Assembly (NCBI GenBank): GCA_945883335.1
Contig: CAMCXI010000001.1
Location: 124,001 to 188,000 of the forward strand
Direction: 5' to 3'
Length of the DNA: 64,000 nucleotides
Origin: Candidatus Methylopumilus universalis
Lineage (GTDB): Bacteria; Pseudomonadota; Gammaproteobacteria; Burkholderiales; Methylophilaceae
Below are positions 55,615 through 64,000 of the stretch, piece after piece. The notes under the pieces were generated by a model. The model ran no database searches. It saw only the letters and a program-made list of their open reading frames with translations, and had not been told where the DNA came from. A program made the translations under genes and the position numbers. How positions within the stretch are numbered: position 1 is the first letter of the stretch; every line of letters begins with the position of its first letter.

Positions 55615-56702
55615 TGTCATCAACCATGCAAACGCTACAAGTCTCTTTGGGTGACCGCAGTTACCCGATTCATATTGGCCAAAATTTATTGGGTCAGGCA
55701 GATTTAATCTTGCCGCATCTCAAGCGCAAACAAGTCGCCATCGTCAGTAATACAACCGTTGCACCTTTATATATGGCGAAATTAGCGGTGCCACTTCGTG
55801 CCGCTGGCGTTAAGGTGATTGAGATTATTCTGCCCGATGGCGAAGCTTATAAAAATACTGAAACGCTTAACCTGATCTATGACGCGCTTTTAGAAAACCG
55901 TTGTGAACGAAGCACTACGCTCATTGCATTAGGCGGCGGCGTGATTGGTGACATGACAGGCTACGCTGCAGCAACCTATTTGCGCGGCGTGCCATTCATT
56001 CAAATACCGACCACGCTTTTATCCCAAGTCGACTCGTCTGTGGGCGGTAAAACAGGCATTAACCACCCCCTGGGTAAAAATATGATCGGTGCCTTCTATC
56101 AACCGCAGCTCGTGTTAGCAGATACCGAAACGCTTAAAACACTCCCTGCAAGAGAGCTTTCCGCGGGGGTGGCAGAAGTCATTAAATACGGCCTTATTCG
56201 TGATGTGAAGTTTTTTGATTGGCTAGAAACTAACATGACCAAGCTCATGGGCTTAGATACAGCAGTTGTATCAGAAGCCATTTATCGCTCATGTCAAAAT
56301 AAAGCGGAGGTGGTTGCAGCAGATGAACACGAAACAGGCGAACGTGCCACGCTTAACCTCGGCCATACATTTGGCCATGCAGTTGAAAACGCCATGGGTT
56401 ATGGTGTTTGGTTGCATGGCGAGGCTGTTGCGGCGGGTACCATGATGGCGGCAGACTTATCAAAACGCCTTGCTTGGCTGACTGATGAAGAAGTCACGCG
56501 AATTGCGCATATTTTTAAAGCCGCTAATTTGCCTATTGAATCGCCAAAGTTGGGAGTGGATAAATATATCGATTTAATGGGTTTAGATAAAAAAGTAGTG
56601 GATGGAAAAATTCGGTTAGTCTTACAACAAGGGATTGGCAAGTCGGTCGTGACGAGTGATTATCCCGCTGAAGCGCTACGCCAAACATTGGCATTGGATT
56701 AA
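55614..56702 (+). CDS. aroB: 3-dehydroquinate synthase
   Basis: A 362-residue NAD/zinc enzyme; second step of the shikimate pathway. [45 protein letters not shown] and GHTFGHAVE (zinc His) are diagnostic. Start ATG 55614 overlaps aroK; ATG 55626 is possible and fits homologues too. dgt follows after 2 bp. Confidence 0.96.
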   Translation: MSSTMQTLQVSLGDRSYPIHIGQNLLGQADLILPHLKRKQVAIVSNTTVAPLYMAKLAVPLRAAGVKVIEIILPDGEAYKNTETLNLIYDALLENRCERSTTLIALGGGVIGDMTGYAAATYLRGVPFIQIPTTLLSQVDSSVGGKTGINHPLGKNMIGAFYQPQLVLADTETLKTLPARELSAGVAEVIKYGLIRDVKFFDWLETNMTKLMGLDTAVVSEAIYRSCQNKAEVVAADEHETGERATLNLGHTFGHAVENAMGYGVWLHGEAVAAGTMMAADLSKRLAWLTDEEVTRIAHIFKAANLPIESPKLGVDKYIDLMGLDKKVVDGKIRLVLQQGIGKSVVTSDYPAEALRQTLALD

Positions 56703-56704
56703 GC

Positions 56705-57844
56705 ATGACAACACTCGCTAGCTACGCCGCCAACCCTGCCCAATCGCGTGGCAGAAAATTTCAAGAATCCGACCCGCAAGGCCGCAACCAATTCCAGCGT
56801 GATCGTGACCGAATTATTCACTCTAGCGCATTTCGTCGTTTGGAATACAAAACCCAAGTCTTTGTGAATCACGAAGGCGATTTATTCCGCACGCGTCTCA
56901 CCCACAGTCTTGAAGTCGCCCAAATCGGCCGCGCTATTGCCCGCAACTTAAACTTGCATGAAGACTTGGTTGAAGGCATCGCCTTGGCGCATGACTTGGG
57001 CCATACCCCTTTTGGCCATGCGGGCCAAGATGCGCTCAATGAATGTATGCGCGACTTTGGTGGCTTCGAACACAATCTTCAATCACTCCGTGTAGTGGAT
57101 GTGCTAGAGCAACGTTATGCAGAGTTTGATGGCTTAAATCTTACCTTTGAGCTGCGCGAAGGCATTCTCAAACATTGCTCACTCAATAATGCCAAGCTGT
57201 TAGGGGATGTGGGTGTGCGCTTTATTAATAAAGCGCAGCCTTCACTTGAGGCGCAGCTCACTAACTTGGCAGACGAGATTGCTTATAACAACCACGATGT
57301 AGATGATGGTTTGCGTTCAGGGCTCATTACTCTAGAGCAGTTAGAGCAAGTTACTTTGTTTGCAGATAATTTAAATAGGGTGCGCGTTCAATATCCAAAT
57401 CTCACCGGTCGCAGGCTTATTCATGAAACCGTGCGACGCATGATAAATGCGTTGGTGGTGGATTTGTGTGAACAAAGCAATACTAATATTGCAAATGCAG
57501 CCCCAAAGACAGTGGATGATGTTCGTCACAACGCTATGCTCATTAGTTTCAGCTCAGCTATGCGCGACCAACAAACTGAACTTAAACGCTTTTTGCGTAC
57601 TAACTTATATCAGCATTACCGCGTGAATAGGATGACTTCAAAAGCACAACGTATCGTGCGCGAGTTATTCCAAATCTTTATGCAAGATGTGAAGTTGATG
57701 CCTGATGAATTTCAGCAAAGAGCCAATTTAGATAGCCCGACAGATCAAGCACGTGCTGTCGCTGATTACATTGCCGGCATGACAGACCGCTACGCCATAA
57801 GAGAGTATCAGCGCTTATTTACGGTGTCGGATCGTGAGCTATAA
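56705..57844 (+). CDS. dgt: Deoxyguanosinetriphosphate triphosphohydrolase-like protein
   Basis: A 379-residue HD-domain dNTPase. [11 protein letters not shown], the HD motif residues in [13 protein letters not shown] and [16 protein letters not shown], and [19 protein letters not shown] are typical. It hydrolyses dNTPs to nucleoside and triphosphate. aroK-aroB-dgt form one operon. Confidence 0.94.
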   Translation: MTTLASYAANPAQSRGRKFQESDPQGRNQFQRDRDRIIHSSAFRRLEYKTQVFVNHEGDLFRTRLTHSLEVAQIGRAIARNLNLHEDLVEGIALAHDLGHTPFGHAGQDALNECMRDFGGFEHNLQSLRVVDVLEQRYAEFDGLNLTFELREGILKHCSLNNAKLLGDVGVRFINKAQPSLEAQLTNLADEIAYNNHDVDDGLRSGLITLEQLEQVTLFADNLNRVRVQYPNLTGRRLIHETVRRMINALVVDLCEQSNTNIANAAPKTVDDVRHNAMLISFSSAMRDQQTELKRFLRTNLYQHYRVNRMTSKAQRIVRELFQIFMQDVKLMPDEFQQRANLDSPTDQARAVADYIAGMTDRYAIREYQRLFTVSDREL

Positions 57845-58038
57845 GGTGAACTAAGTAGCGCTAAATTCTGATGTATAAGGATTTTTGTCAATTTTGTTGT
57901 AAAAAAACAACACAATCTTGTTTAATGTCGAAAAACATACAACTCTACTTGCTAACCAGCCTTTTACTTTGGCATACTAACGGCACCTTCATGTGGTAAA
58001 TATGCTACTTGAAGAAACAAAAATCTTAGGAGAAATAT

Positions 58039-59196
58039 ATGAACAAGAAATTAGGTTTAGCAGTTGCTGGTGCTTTAGTAGCATTCGCATCTACAGCAAA
58101 CGCTGGTATCACAATCCCAGCTGGTGATTGGACTGTAGACATTGGTGGTAACGTTAACGCTTACTACACAAACGTTGATTCAAAAGTTGACGGTGTTTCT
58201 TCAGCTGATTCAAACACTATCGGCACTGGTCTATTACCAGCTGCTTTTGGTATTGGTGCTAAAACACGTCAAAATGACTTGGACATCGCGTTCCAATTCT
58301 CATTCTTCACTGGTACATCATCAGGCAACAATGCTATTGGTGGTGGCGCTGCTGGTAACAATACATTGAACATTCGTCAAGCGTTTTTAACATTCGGTGA
58401 TGCTTCATGGGGTACTATCAAAGCTGGTCGTGACCTAGGTATTTTCGGTTCTGATGCTATTCTTTCAGACATGACATTGTTAGGCGTTGGCGTTGGCGGC
58501 CCAGCAGGTGGTTCATCAACACTAGGCCGTATCGGTTCTGGTTATATCTACGCTGACTGGAAAGGTCAAATGTCTTACTCATCACCAAATTGGAATGGTT
58601 TCCAAGTTGTTGCTGGTGTAATGGAAAATTTCCGTCCAGCTGGTACAGTTGGTGCAAGTACAACTCAAACTACTGAGAACTTAGGTTATGAAGCTAAGGC
58701 AACTTATGACTTCGCAGCTAATGACGTAACTGGTCGTGTATGGTTGGGTGGTGTTACGCAAAAAACTGAAGGTGCAGCTAACTACACATCAAATGGCGTT
58801 GATGTTGGTGCTAAGTTAGCTTATCAAGGTTTCGGTTTAGTTGGTTACTACTACGATGGTCGTGGTTTAGATGGTCAAACAGTTCTTGGCGGTCTATTCA
58901 ATGCTAGCGGCGTTAAATCAAAAGATAGCGGCGGTTATGTACAAGCTACATTTGCTGTTCCAACTATCGGTACTAAGTTAGGTGCTTCTTACGGCATGTC
59001 AAATTCTAAAGATGATGCAAACACATTCAACATCGAAAATGAATCATGGATCGTTGGTGCTTACCATCCACTTACAAAGAGCTTGAACTTGGTTGCTGAA
59101 TATACAGCACAAGAAATCAAGAACACTGGTTCAGCTCCAACTTACGCTAAAAAAGAGAACGATACTATCTCTCTAGGCGCTATCTTATTCTTCTAG
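58039..59196 (+). CDS. Gram-negative general porin
   Basis: A 385-residue outer-membrane porin with a signal peptide (cleavage ANA, residue 22) and about 16 amphipathic strands; TIKAGRDLGIFG is the typical porin-4 loop and the protein ends in LGAILFF with C-terminal Phe. Codon use favours few synonymous codons, a sign of high expression. SD AGGAG precedes ATG by 6 nt. A 194-bp leader region holds the weak inverted repeat TTGTTGT/ACAACA near 57889. A UUCG terminator follows. Confidence 0.92.
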   Translation: MNKKLGLAVAGALVAFASTANAGITIPAGDWTVDIGGNVNAYYTNVDSKVDGVSSADSNTIGTGLLPAAFGIGAKTRQNDLDIAFQFSFFTGTSSGNNAIGGGAAGNNTLNIRQAFLTFGDASWGTIKAGRDLGIFGSDAILSDMTLLGVGVGGPAGGSSTLGRIGSGYIYADWKGQMSYSSPNWNGFQVVAGVMENFRPAGTVGASTTQTTENLGYEAKATYDFAANDVTGRVWLGGVTQKTEGAANYTSNGVDVGAKLAYQGFGLVGYYYDGRGLDGQTVLGGLFNASGVKSKDSGGYVQATFAVPTIGTKLGASYGMSNSKDDANTFNIENESWIVGAYHPLTKSLNLVAEYTAQEIKNTGSAPTYAKKENDTISLGAILFF

Positions 59197-59223
59197 GATT
59201 TAATTCTTAGTTAGATTTAAGTT

Positions 59224-59251
59224 AAAACGGCATCTTCGGGTGCCGTTTTTT
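59224..59251 (+). terminator. Terminator after the porin gene
   Basis: AAAACGGCATC and GGTGCCGTTTT form an 11-bp stem (one G-T pair) with a TTCG tetraloop and trailing T-run. Confidence 0.92.
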
Positions 59252-59273
59252 ATTGTTGATTCCAAAGGTTAAT

Positions 59274-59534
59274 ATGAAATTATTCGCTGCATTACTAACA
59301 TTACTATTGTCTGGCTGCTATGCCTTATCTAATCCACAAGGCGCTGCACAATCAGTAAAGATGATTGACCTTAAAACCCAAACCTTCAAAGTGACCTGTA
59401 ATGGCGCAGTAGAAGATTGGCCCAATTGCTATGACCGTGCAAAACAAACCTGCCCCAACGGCTATGCGCTAAAAGAGCGTAATCAAAGCCCCGTAGCTGG
59501 TAAGCGTGAGTTGGTGTTTCAGTGCAATAAATAG
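59274..59534 (+). CDS. Small cysteine-containing lipoprotein
   Basis: An 86-residue lipoprotein. The signal peptide ends at lipobox LLSGC (Cys 15). The mature part has four cysteines (VTCNGA, WPNCYD, QTCPNGY, FQCNK), likely two disulfides. Function unknown. ATG 59274 is preferred over an upstream in-frame TTG. It is just behind the porin terminator. Confidence 0.8.
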   Translation: MKLFAALLTLLLSGCYALSNPQGAAQSVKMIDLKTQTFKVTCNGAVEDWPNCYDRAKQTCPNGYALKERNQSPVAGKRELVFQCNK

Positions 59535-59557
59535 TAAAAAATTACAGTTAATTAGTC

Positions 59558-59746
59558 CTAGCACTTCGCTAGTGCCTGCTGTGCTTTCTGAACGCCTGCA
59601 ACAGCCTTAGCCTGCTTCTGTTTGAAACGCTCAGCAGTTAGGGCATCCGCAGCCCTATCTTTAGTCTGCTTTAACGCATTAATTCGAGCCGCCGAAGGTG
59701 TTAGTGGCTTGTTAGGTTTAATTGTTGTGATTTCGTGAATGCGCAT
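59558..59746 (-). CDS. Small Lys/Ala/Gln-rich helical protein, unknown
   Basis: A 62-residue protein starting MRIHEITTIKP, with the rest predicted as one long helix rich in Ala, Lys and Gln. No SD is visible. Small basic proteins with similar MRI-E-T starts occur in phage genomes, but I cannot confirm a match here. It lies in a gene-poor stretch between opposing genes. Confidence 0.5.
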   Translation of the reverse strand: MRIHEITTIKPNKPLTPSAARINALKQTKDRAADALTAERFKQKQAKAVAGVQKAQQALAKC

Positions 59747-60010
59747 ATGGTATTTATGCGTACTTTTGATTGTCGTTTAAAACGACTTCTATAGCGCTAG
59801 CCCAAAAAATGTGCTGCAGTTTTCAGTGGGTAAGGAGAGGTTGGGTATTGGTGATTGCACACCACATTCATTAGTTTTAAGATGTGCTTTTAACACTAGC
59901 GCACTAGCAAATATTAACAGTTGAGAGGCGTAGCGGTAATGTGCTATAAAAAAGCTCAACTATTAAAGTGAGCCTAAATGCCGTTTAAAAAGACTTTCAG
60001 ATTGTTAAAA
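59747..60010. other. Non-coding stretch downstream of the SEC-C/TPR methyltransferase gene
   Basis: I see no ORF, tRNA or known RNA. On the minus strand the hairpin GCTCA...TGAGC followed by TTTTTT (59975-59947) is a plausible terminator for the methyltransferase gene ending at 60011. Confidence 0.5.
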
Positions 60011-61228
60011 TTAGCTCTTAATGTCTTTAATCAATATGACAGCCTGTTTGGTGAAGAAGCTAAATGCAATGTATTCATAGTTCCAGCCATAGACTTTGAC
60101 TGCTTCTTGGAATGCCTTAAATTCATCCTCTCGCCAGTGTTGATTACCAATATATTCGTCAAAAATAATCACTGTGCCCTTTATAATTCGTTTGGCAAGT
60201 AAATCTAAAACTGTTTTAGTTGAGCTATAAATATCACAATCAATATTAATCAAGCGAACATTGTCAGAGTGATCGGCTAAGAATGTTGGTAAAGTGGCGT
60301 CGAACCAGCCTGGATGTAAATGAATATTGCTTGGTACTTTGGGAATAACCCCTTTTGTGGAGTAACTTCCCCTGCCTTCATCATGCCAATCTTCCGGAAT
60401 GCCTTCAAAGCTATCAAATCCATGCACATCTTGCATTGCAAGACTGGCTAATTGCCGCGTTGAGTTCGCATGCCTGACCCCAAACTCTAATACTAATCCC
60501 TCTACTTTTGCGGCCTGTGTGGCAAGTTCAAATGTGGCTTGAATGCTGCCCGTGATTGGAGGCAGTTTGCTTTTGGTCGCCCCTTTAAAATACTGCCATG
60601 CATCGAGGCGGGACTGAATTAATGCACTCCCTTTTTGGATGGATGTAAACAAAGTTTCTGCAGCTTTCGTGTTGCCTTGATAATCTTGTAGCATGCCCAG
60701 CATAAAAGTCGCGTCTAAATCTTGTGGATTCAAGGAGACCACCGCCTCAAGACATGCAATTGAAGGTGCAAGATTGTTAGCATCAATCAAGGCCGCATGC
60801 AGATTGTAATGCGCATCTAGATAACGCGGTTCAATAGCGATTGCTTTGTGATAAGCATTAATGGCTAAATTAAGTTTTCCTTGTTCATGATATGCAAAGC
60901 CTAGGTTGGCAATGTATTGGGGCTTGCTAGCATCTCGTTTGACCACATTGGATAAGTGTTCCACTGCAGCTTCTATGTCGCCGTCTTTTAGTGCAATTAA
61001 GCCTAGCAAATGAAGGGCATCAATTTGTCCAGGTGCAGCGTTAATCATTTTCTGGCAAATCTCTTTTGATTGTTCTAAACGATGCGCTTCAAAGTTAACC
61101 CAAGCCGTGCTTAAGCCTTGCATCAAGGCTTGCGGACTCAATGCCTCTGTTGGTTTAGTCGCACAGCATTGTTTAAATTTTTTGCCACTCCCGCAAGCGC
61201 ATGGGTCGTTACGGCCTTGTTTGATCAT
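60011..61228 (-). CDS. SEC-C motif / TPR / class I methyltransferase fusion protein
   Basis: A 405-residue multi-domain protein. Residues 1-24 are a SEC-C zinc-binding motif (C10, C12, C21, C22 in GRNDPCACGSGKKFKQCC). About five TPR repeats fill residues 40-190 (e.g. AYHKAIAIEPRYLDAHYNL). The last 190 residues are a methyltransferase domain of the TylF/macrocin-like type (EFGVRHANSTRQLA, FDSFEGIPEDW, LINIDCDIYSST). Substrate unknown; a glycan or protein-bound sugar is possible. The divergent neighbour is a TPR-glycosyltransferase. Confidence 0.85.
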   Translation of the reverse strand: MIKQGRNDPCACGSGKKFKQCCATKPTEALSPQALMQGLSTAWVNFEAHRLEQSKEICQKMINAAPGQIDALHLLGLIALKDGDIEAAVEHLSNVVKRDASKPQYIANLGFAYHEQGKLNLAINAYHKAIAIEPRYLDAHYNLHAALIDANNLAPSIACLEAVVSLNPQDLDATFMLGMLQDYQGNTKAAETLFTSIQKGSALIQSRLDAWQYFKGATKSKLPPITGSIQATFELATQAAKVEGLVLEFGVRHANSTRQLASLAMQDVHGFDSFEGIPEDWHDEGRGSYSTKGVIPKVPSNIHLHPGWFDATLPTFLADHSDNVRLINIDCDIYSSTKTVLDLLAKRIIKGTVIIFDEYIGNQHWREDEFKAFQEAVKVYGWNYEYIAFSFFTKQAVILIKDIKS

Positions 61229-61317
61229 TGTTTAATCACGATTACTATAACAGTACATATTATAACCGCATGCTAAAATTCCAAATGATGTAAAAACAAA
61301 TAACTTGCGTTTAATTC

Positions 61318-62700
61318 ATGAGTATAAAAAAACCACCATTTAACCCAGATCAACTTTATCAGCGCGCTTTAACCTTGCACCATGCGGGTAAGCTTGTGGA
61401 TGCCGAAGGACTGTATAAAACGCTATTAGAATATTTTCCTGATCAGGTTGAAATCTTAACGACGTTGGGTATTTTGCTGTTTCAGCAGGGGCGATCAGAA
61501 GCAGGTTTTCAGCTAATAAAAAAATCTTTAAACCTGAATTCAAATCAACCTGCTGCGCTTTATAACATGGCGGTAGAGTTACAGCGGATTAGTCGCTTAG
61601 ATGAGGCGCTTAGTTGCTACGACCAAGTGCTAAATCTTAACCCGCAAGATATCAACTCCCTATTAAACCGAGGGAATACCTTAAAAGACTTGCGGCGTTA
61701 CCAAGAGGCGATTGCTAGCTTTGAAAGTGCTTTAGCACGCCAGCCTAACGTTCCTTCAGCACACTGGAATAAGGCAATTACACATCTTTTGCTGGGCGAA
61801 TTTGAACAAGGTTGGAAAGAGTATGAATGGGGTTGGCAATGCGGCGAACGCGGCCAAGCCAGAAAGTATACACAGCCAACCTGGCTAGGCGACTTCCCAA
61901 TTACAGGTAAAGCCCTGCTGATTCATCCTGAGCAGGGGTTTGGCGATCTCATTCAATTTAGCCGGTATGTACCTTTGTTAGAAAAGTTAGGTGCAACGAT
62001 CATATTAGAAGCATCGGCTTCGCTGGTGGATTTAATGAATAGTCTATCCCCTAAGGTAAGGGTCATTAAAGAAGGCGATCCATTTCCTCATTTTGATTTT
62101 GTATGCCCTGTAATGAGCTTACCTTTTGCGCTCAAAACCGCATTAGATAGTATCCCAGCAAACATTCCCTATCTCAGTGTGAGTGAATTCAAAAAGGATT
62201 TTTGGAAACATAAACTAGGCAATAAAACCAAACCCAGAATAGGTGTAGTTTGGTCGGGATCCATGACCAATAGAATCGATCATAATCCATTTGCTAGGCG
62301 CAATATTCCTTTAGCGCAAATGACCCCCCTATTTGATTTGCCTTTTGAATTCCATGTATTGCAAAAAGAATTTAGGCCAGAAGATCAGTCAGTCTTAGCA
62401 GGCTTGAACCATCTTCATTTACATCATGATGATTTGATTGATTTTTCTGATACAGCAGCCTTGATTGAGGAAATGGATTTGGTGATTTCGGTCTGCACCT
62501 CGGTGGCACATTTGTCTGGCGCATTGGGGCACCCAACTTGGGTGTTGTTGCCTTATTCTGCCGATTACCGTTGGCTAGTCGATCGTAATGATAGTCCTTG
62601 GTACCCAACAGTGTCGCTATTTAGGACTCAAAATGTTGGCGATTGGTCTAGTGTGATCTCCAATATCATCGCTCAATTGAAGGTTAAACTTGCGAATTAA
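61318..62700 (+). CDS. TPR-repeat protein with GT9-like glycosyltransferase domain
   Basis: A 460-residue protein. About four to five TPRs in residues 8-155 (e.g. ALSCYDQVLNLNPQDINSLL, HWNKAITHLLLGEFEQGWKEYEWG) are followed by a GT-B-like half (KALLIHPEQGFGDLIQFSRYVPLLEKLGA, RIGVVWSGSM, DLVISVCTSVAHLSGALGHPTWVLLP) matching TPR-linked glycosyltransferase-9/41-like proteins of methylotrophs. Possible flagellin or surface-protein glycosylation. It is divergent from the SEC-C methyltransferase with an 89-bp gap. Confidence 0.85.
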   Translation: MSIKKPPFNPDQLYQRALTLHHAGKLVDAEGLYKTLLEYFPDQVEILTTLGILLFQQGRSEAGFQLIKKSLNLNSNQPAALYNMAVELQRISRLDEALSCYDQVLNLNPQDINSLLNRGNTLKDLRRYQEAIASFESALARQPNVPSAHWNKAITHLLLGEFEQGWKEYEWGWQCGERGQARKYTQPTWLGDFPITGKALLIHPEQGFGDLIQFSRYVPLLEKLGATIILEASASLVDLMNSLSPKVRVIKEGDPFPHFDFVCPVMSLPFALKTALDSIPANIPYLSVSEFKKDFWKHKLGNKTKPRIGVVWSGSMTNRIDHNPFARRNIPLAQMTPLFDLPFEFHVLQKEFRPEDQSVLAGLNHLHLHHDDLIDFSDTAALIEEMDLVISVCTSVAHLSGALGHPTWVLLPYSADYRWLVDRNDSPWYPTVSLFRTQNVGDWSSVISNIIAQLKVKLAN

Positions 62701-62747
62701 CATTCCAAAAAACATGTTTTTGCCAAACGAAGCCAAATTTATTTTTA

Positions 62748-63611
62748 ATGATTTTTTTCATGATGAATAATATTCATCATGTGCTTCATCAATCCAGTCA
62801 GCAATTGGTTCATACGATCGGATTAGATCATGCTGAAGCGAATTTAGAGGCTAATTTACTCTTACAACATGTACTCCATGTAAATCGTGCCTGGGTGATC
62901 ACCCATGACCGTGATGTGTTGAATGCTGATCAACAGGCGGAATTCCAACTACTTTTAAAGCGAAGGCTGGACGGAGAGCCGATTGCCTATATTGTTGGGT
63001 TTCGGGAGTTTTATGGATTGCAACTAAAAGTCAGTCCAGTTACCTTGATTCCAAGGCCTGATACTGAAACGCTTGTCGATGCAGCATTAGAAAAAGTCCC
63101 TTTGGATAAGGCCTGGCATATTTTAGATCTCGGCACGGGCACTGGTGCAGTTGCTTTAGCAATCGCTAAACATCGAAATAATTGCGAGGTAACTGCTGTT
63201 GATCAATCTAGCGATGCCTTGAGCGTGACTTTGGAAAACGCTCAATCCTTAAAATTAAATAACTTACGCTTGATTGAGAGCAATTGGTTTTCAGAACTTC
63301 AAGGTGAGGGATTTGATCTGATTGTGAGCAATCCACCTTACATCGCCCAAGATGACGAACATCTCAAACAAGGGGATTTACGCTTTGAACCAATCTCAGC
63401 ACTAGCGTCTGGCATGGATGGTTTAGATGATATCCGCAAGATTGTTCAAGATGCACCTGATTATCTAAAAACAAATGGCTGGTTAATGTTAGAGCACGGT
63501 TTTGATCAAGCAGAGTCGGTTGCGACTTTATTAAAAACACGTGGCTTTAACCAAATTGCCCATGCAAAAGACATCGCGGGCACGCTGCGCGTCACATTTG
63601 GCGCAATTTAA
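62748..63611 (+). CDS. prmC: Release factor glutamine methyltransferase
   Basis: About 284-287 residues. It N5-methylates the Gln of the GGQ loop in release factors. VGFREFYGLQLKVSPVTLIPRPDTE, the SAM site LDLGTGTGAVALAIA and NPPYI are diagnostic. Start may be ATG 62748, 62760 or 62763; no SD is seen and the two later ATGs lie inside a hairpin. It is separated from prfA by 18 kb and precedes metX by 24 bp. Confidence 0.93.
   Translation: MIFFMMNNIHHVLHQSSQQLVHTIGLDHAEANLEANLLLQHVLHVNRAWVITHDRDVLNADQQAEFQLLLKRRLDGEPIAYIVGFREFYGLQLKVSPVTLIPRPDTETLVDAALEKVPLDKAWHILDLGTGTGAVALAIAKHRNNCEVTAVDQSSDALSVTLENAQSLKLNNLRLIESNWFSELQGEGFDLIVSNPPYIAQDDEHLKQGDLRFEPISALASGMDGLDDIRKIVQDAPDYLKTNGWLMLEHGFDQAESVATLLKTRGFNQIAHAKDIAGTLRVTFGAI
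62759..62781 (+). promoter_or_regulatory. Hairpin over the candidate start codons of prmC
   Basis: CATGATGAAT (62759-62768) and ATTCATCATG (62772-62781) are perfect 10-nt complements around a 3-nt loop. The ATGs at 62760 and 62763 lie in the 5' arm, so folding would hide them. Confidence 0.4.
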
Positions 63612-63634
63612 CGCGGCCATAGTATAATCAGCGC

Positions 63635-64000
63635 ATGTCAGAAAATTCATCCGTCGGCATTGTTGCCCCACAAATCGCGCATTTCAATGAGCCTCTTACG
63701 CTAAAAAGCGGTCAAGTGTTGCCTCAGTTTAATCTCATGTATGAGACTTACGGCGAACTCAATGCCGACAAATCCAATGCGGTGCTCATTTGCCATGCGC
63801 TTTCTGGGCACCATCATGTGGCGGGCAAGCATCACGCAGATGACAAAAATCCTGGTTGGTGGGATAACCTGATTGGCCCTGGCAAACCCCTTGATACCAA
63901 TAAATTCTTTGTGATTGGCCTCAATAATCTTGGCGGCTGTCATGGCAGTAGTGGCCCGCTCAGTACAAATCCAGATACGGATAGACACTGGGGTGCAACT
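63635..64000 (+). CDS. metX: Homoserine O-acyltransferase MetX, N-terminal part (runs off the window)
   Basis: The first 122 residues of an alpha/beta-hydrolase acyltransferase: [48 protein letters not shown] and [16 protein letters not shown] match MetX. It activates homoserine for methionine synthesis. In betaproteobacteria MetX may use succinyl- rather than acetyl-CoA. The nucleophile-elbow Ser lies beyond the window. A methionine theme is shared with metH at 8-12 kb. Confidence 0.93.
   Translation, partial: MSENSSVGIVAPQIAHFNEPLTLKSGQVLPQFNLMYETYGELNADKSNAVLICHALSGHHHVAGKHHADDKNPGWWDNLIGPGKPLDTNKFFVIGLNNLGGCHGSSGPLSTNPDTDRHWGAT

Overview
The window reads as chromosomal core DNA of a betaproteobacterial methylotroph, most likely family Methylophilaceae (Methylotenera/Methylophilus-like). 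The evidence is a formaldehyde-activating-enzyme homologue, a pqqA gene for the methanol dehydrogenase cofactor, an rpe gene usable in the RuMP cycle, and betaproteobacterial gene orders (rodA-rlpA-dacA, lipBA, ubiK next to glnK-amtB, pcm-tolC-waaA, hemA-prfA, trpEGDC, aroKB-dgt). I see no rRNA, tRNA, CRISPR array, insertion sequence or intact prophage.

Layout. 1-5.6 kb (+): end of rodA, then rlpA, dacA and ybeD (cell wall), lipB-lipA (lipoate), an oxidoreductase and a HIT protein. 5.6-12.2 kb (-): metH-mpl-tonB-ferredoxin operon. 12.2-15.7 kb: a comM remnant, ubiK, and a nitrogen cluster (TorF porin, glnK, amtB) behind a sigma-54-type promoter. 15.8-20 kb (+): overlapping gshA-gshB-apbE-NusGII-Gx-transporter operon. 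20-26 kb: lptM-lysA, purU, an AmpE/CobD-like pair, ispH, doxX and the fae homologue. 26-31.7 kb (-): mutY, uppP, an RluF-like synthase, and thiC under a TPP riboswitch. 31.8-39 kb: pcm, tolC, a hydrolase, waaA, and the split B12-dependent ribonucleotide reductase nrdJab behind NrdR-type boxes. 39-45.9 kb: a possible structured RNA or small ORF, stand-alone pqqA, cupin, zinc ribbon, an amino-acid-dioxygenase/exporter pair, an LplT-like transporter, prfA and hemA. 46-52 kb (+): rpe, a trp leader peptide, trpEGDC and hemB. 52-64 kb: mrcA, aroK-aroB-dgt, a porin, small proteins, a SEC-C/TPR/methyltransferase gene divergent from a TPR/glycosyltransferase gene, prmC, and the start of metX.

Functional themes are envelope biogenesis, C1 and cofactor metabolism (thiamine, lipoate, PQQ, heme, folate, B12-dependent enzymes), nitrogen uptake and amino-acid synthesis. 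Regulation is unusually readable. The thiC leader shows a full sequestor/anti-sequestor switch. The trp leader has three Trp codons. nrdJ has two NrdR-like boxes about five helical turns apart flanking its promoter. The ammonium cluster has a -24/-12 promoter. Several perfect palindromes sit on other promoters.

Most genes here are ordinary housekeeping genes. The less ordinary items are the Fae homologue without the expected histidine, the pqqA neighbourhood with its terminator-bounded element, the apbE module without a visible flavoprotein target, the dioxygenase/exporter pair and the SEC-C/TPR methyltransferase pair. I do not see a clear new multi-gene defence or secretion system.
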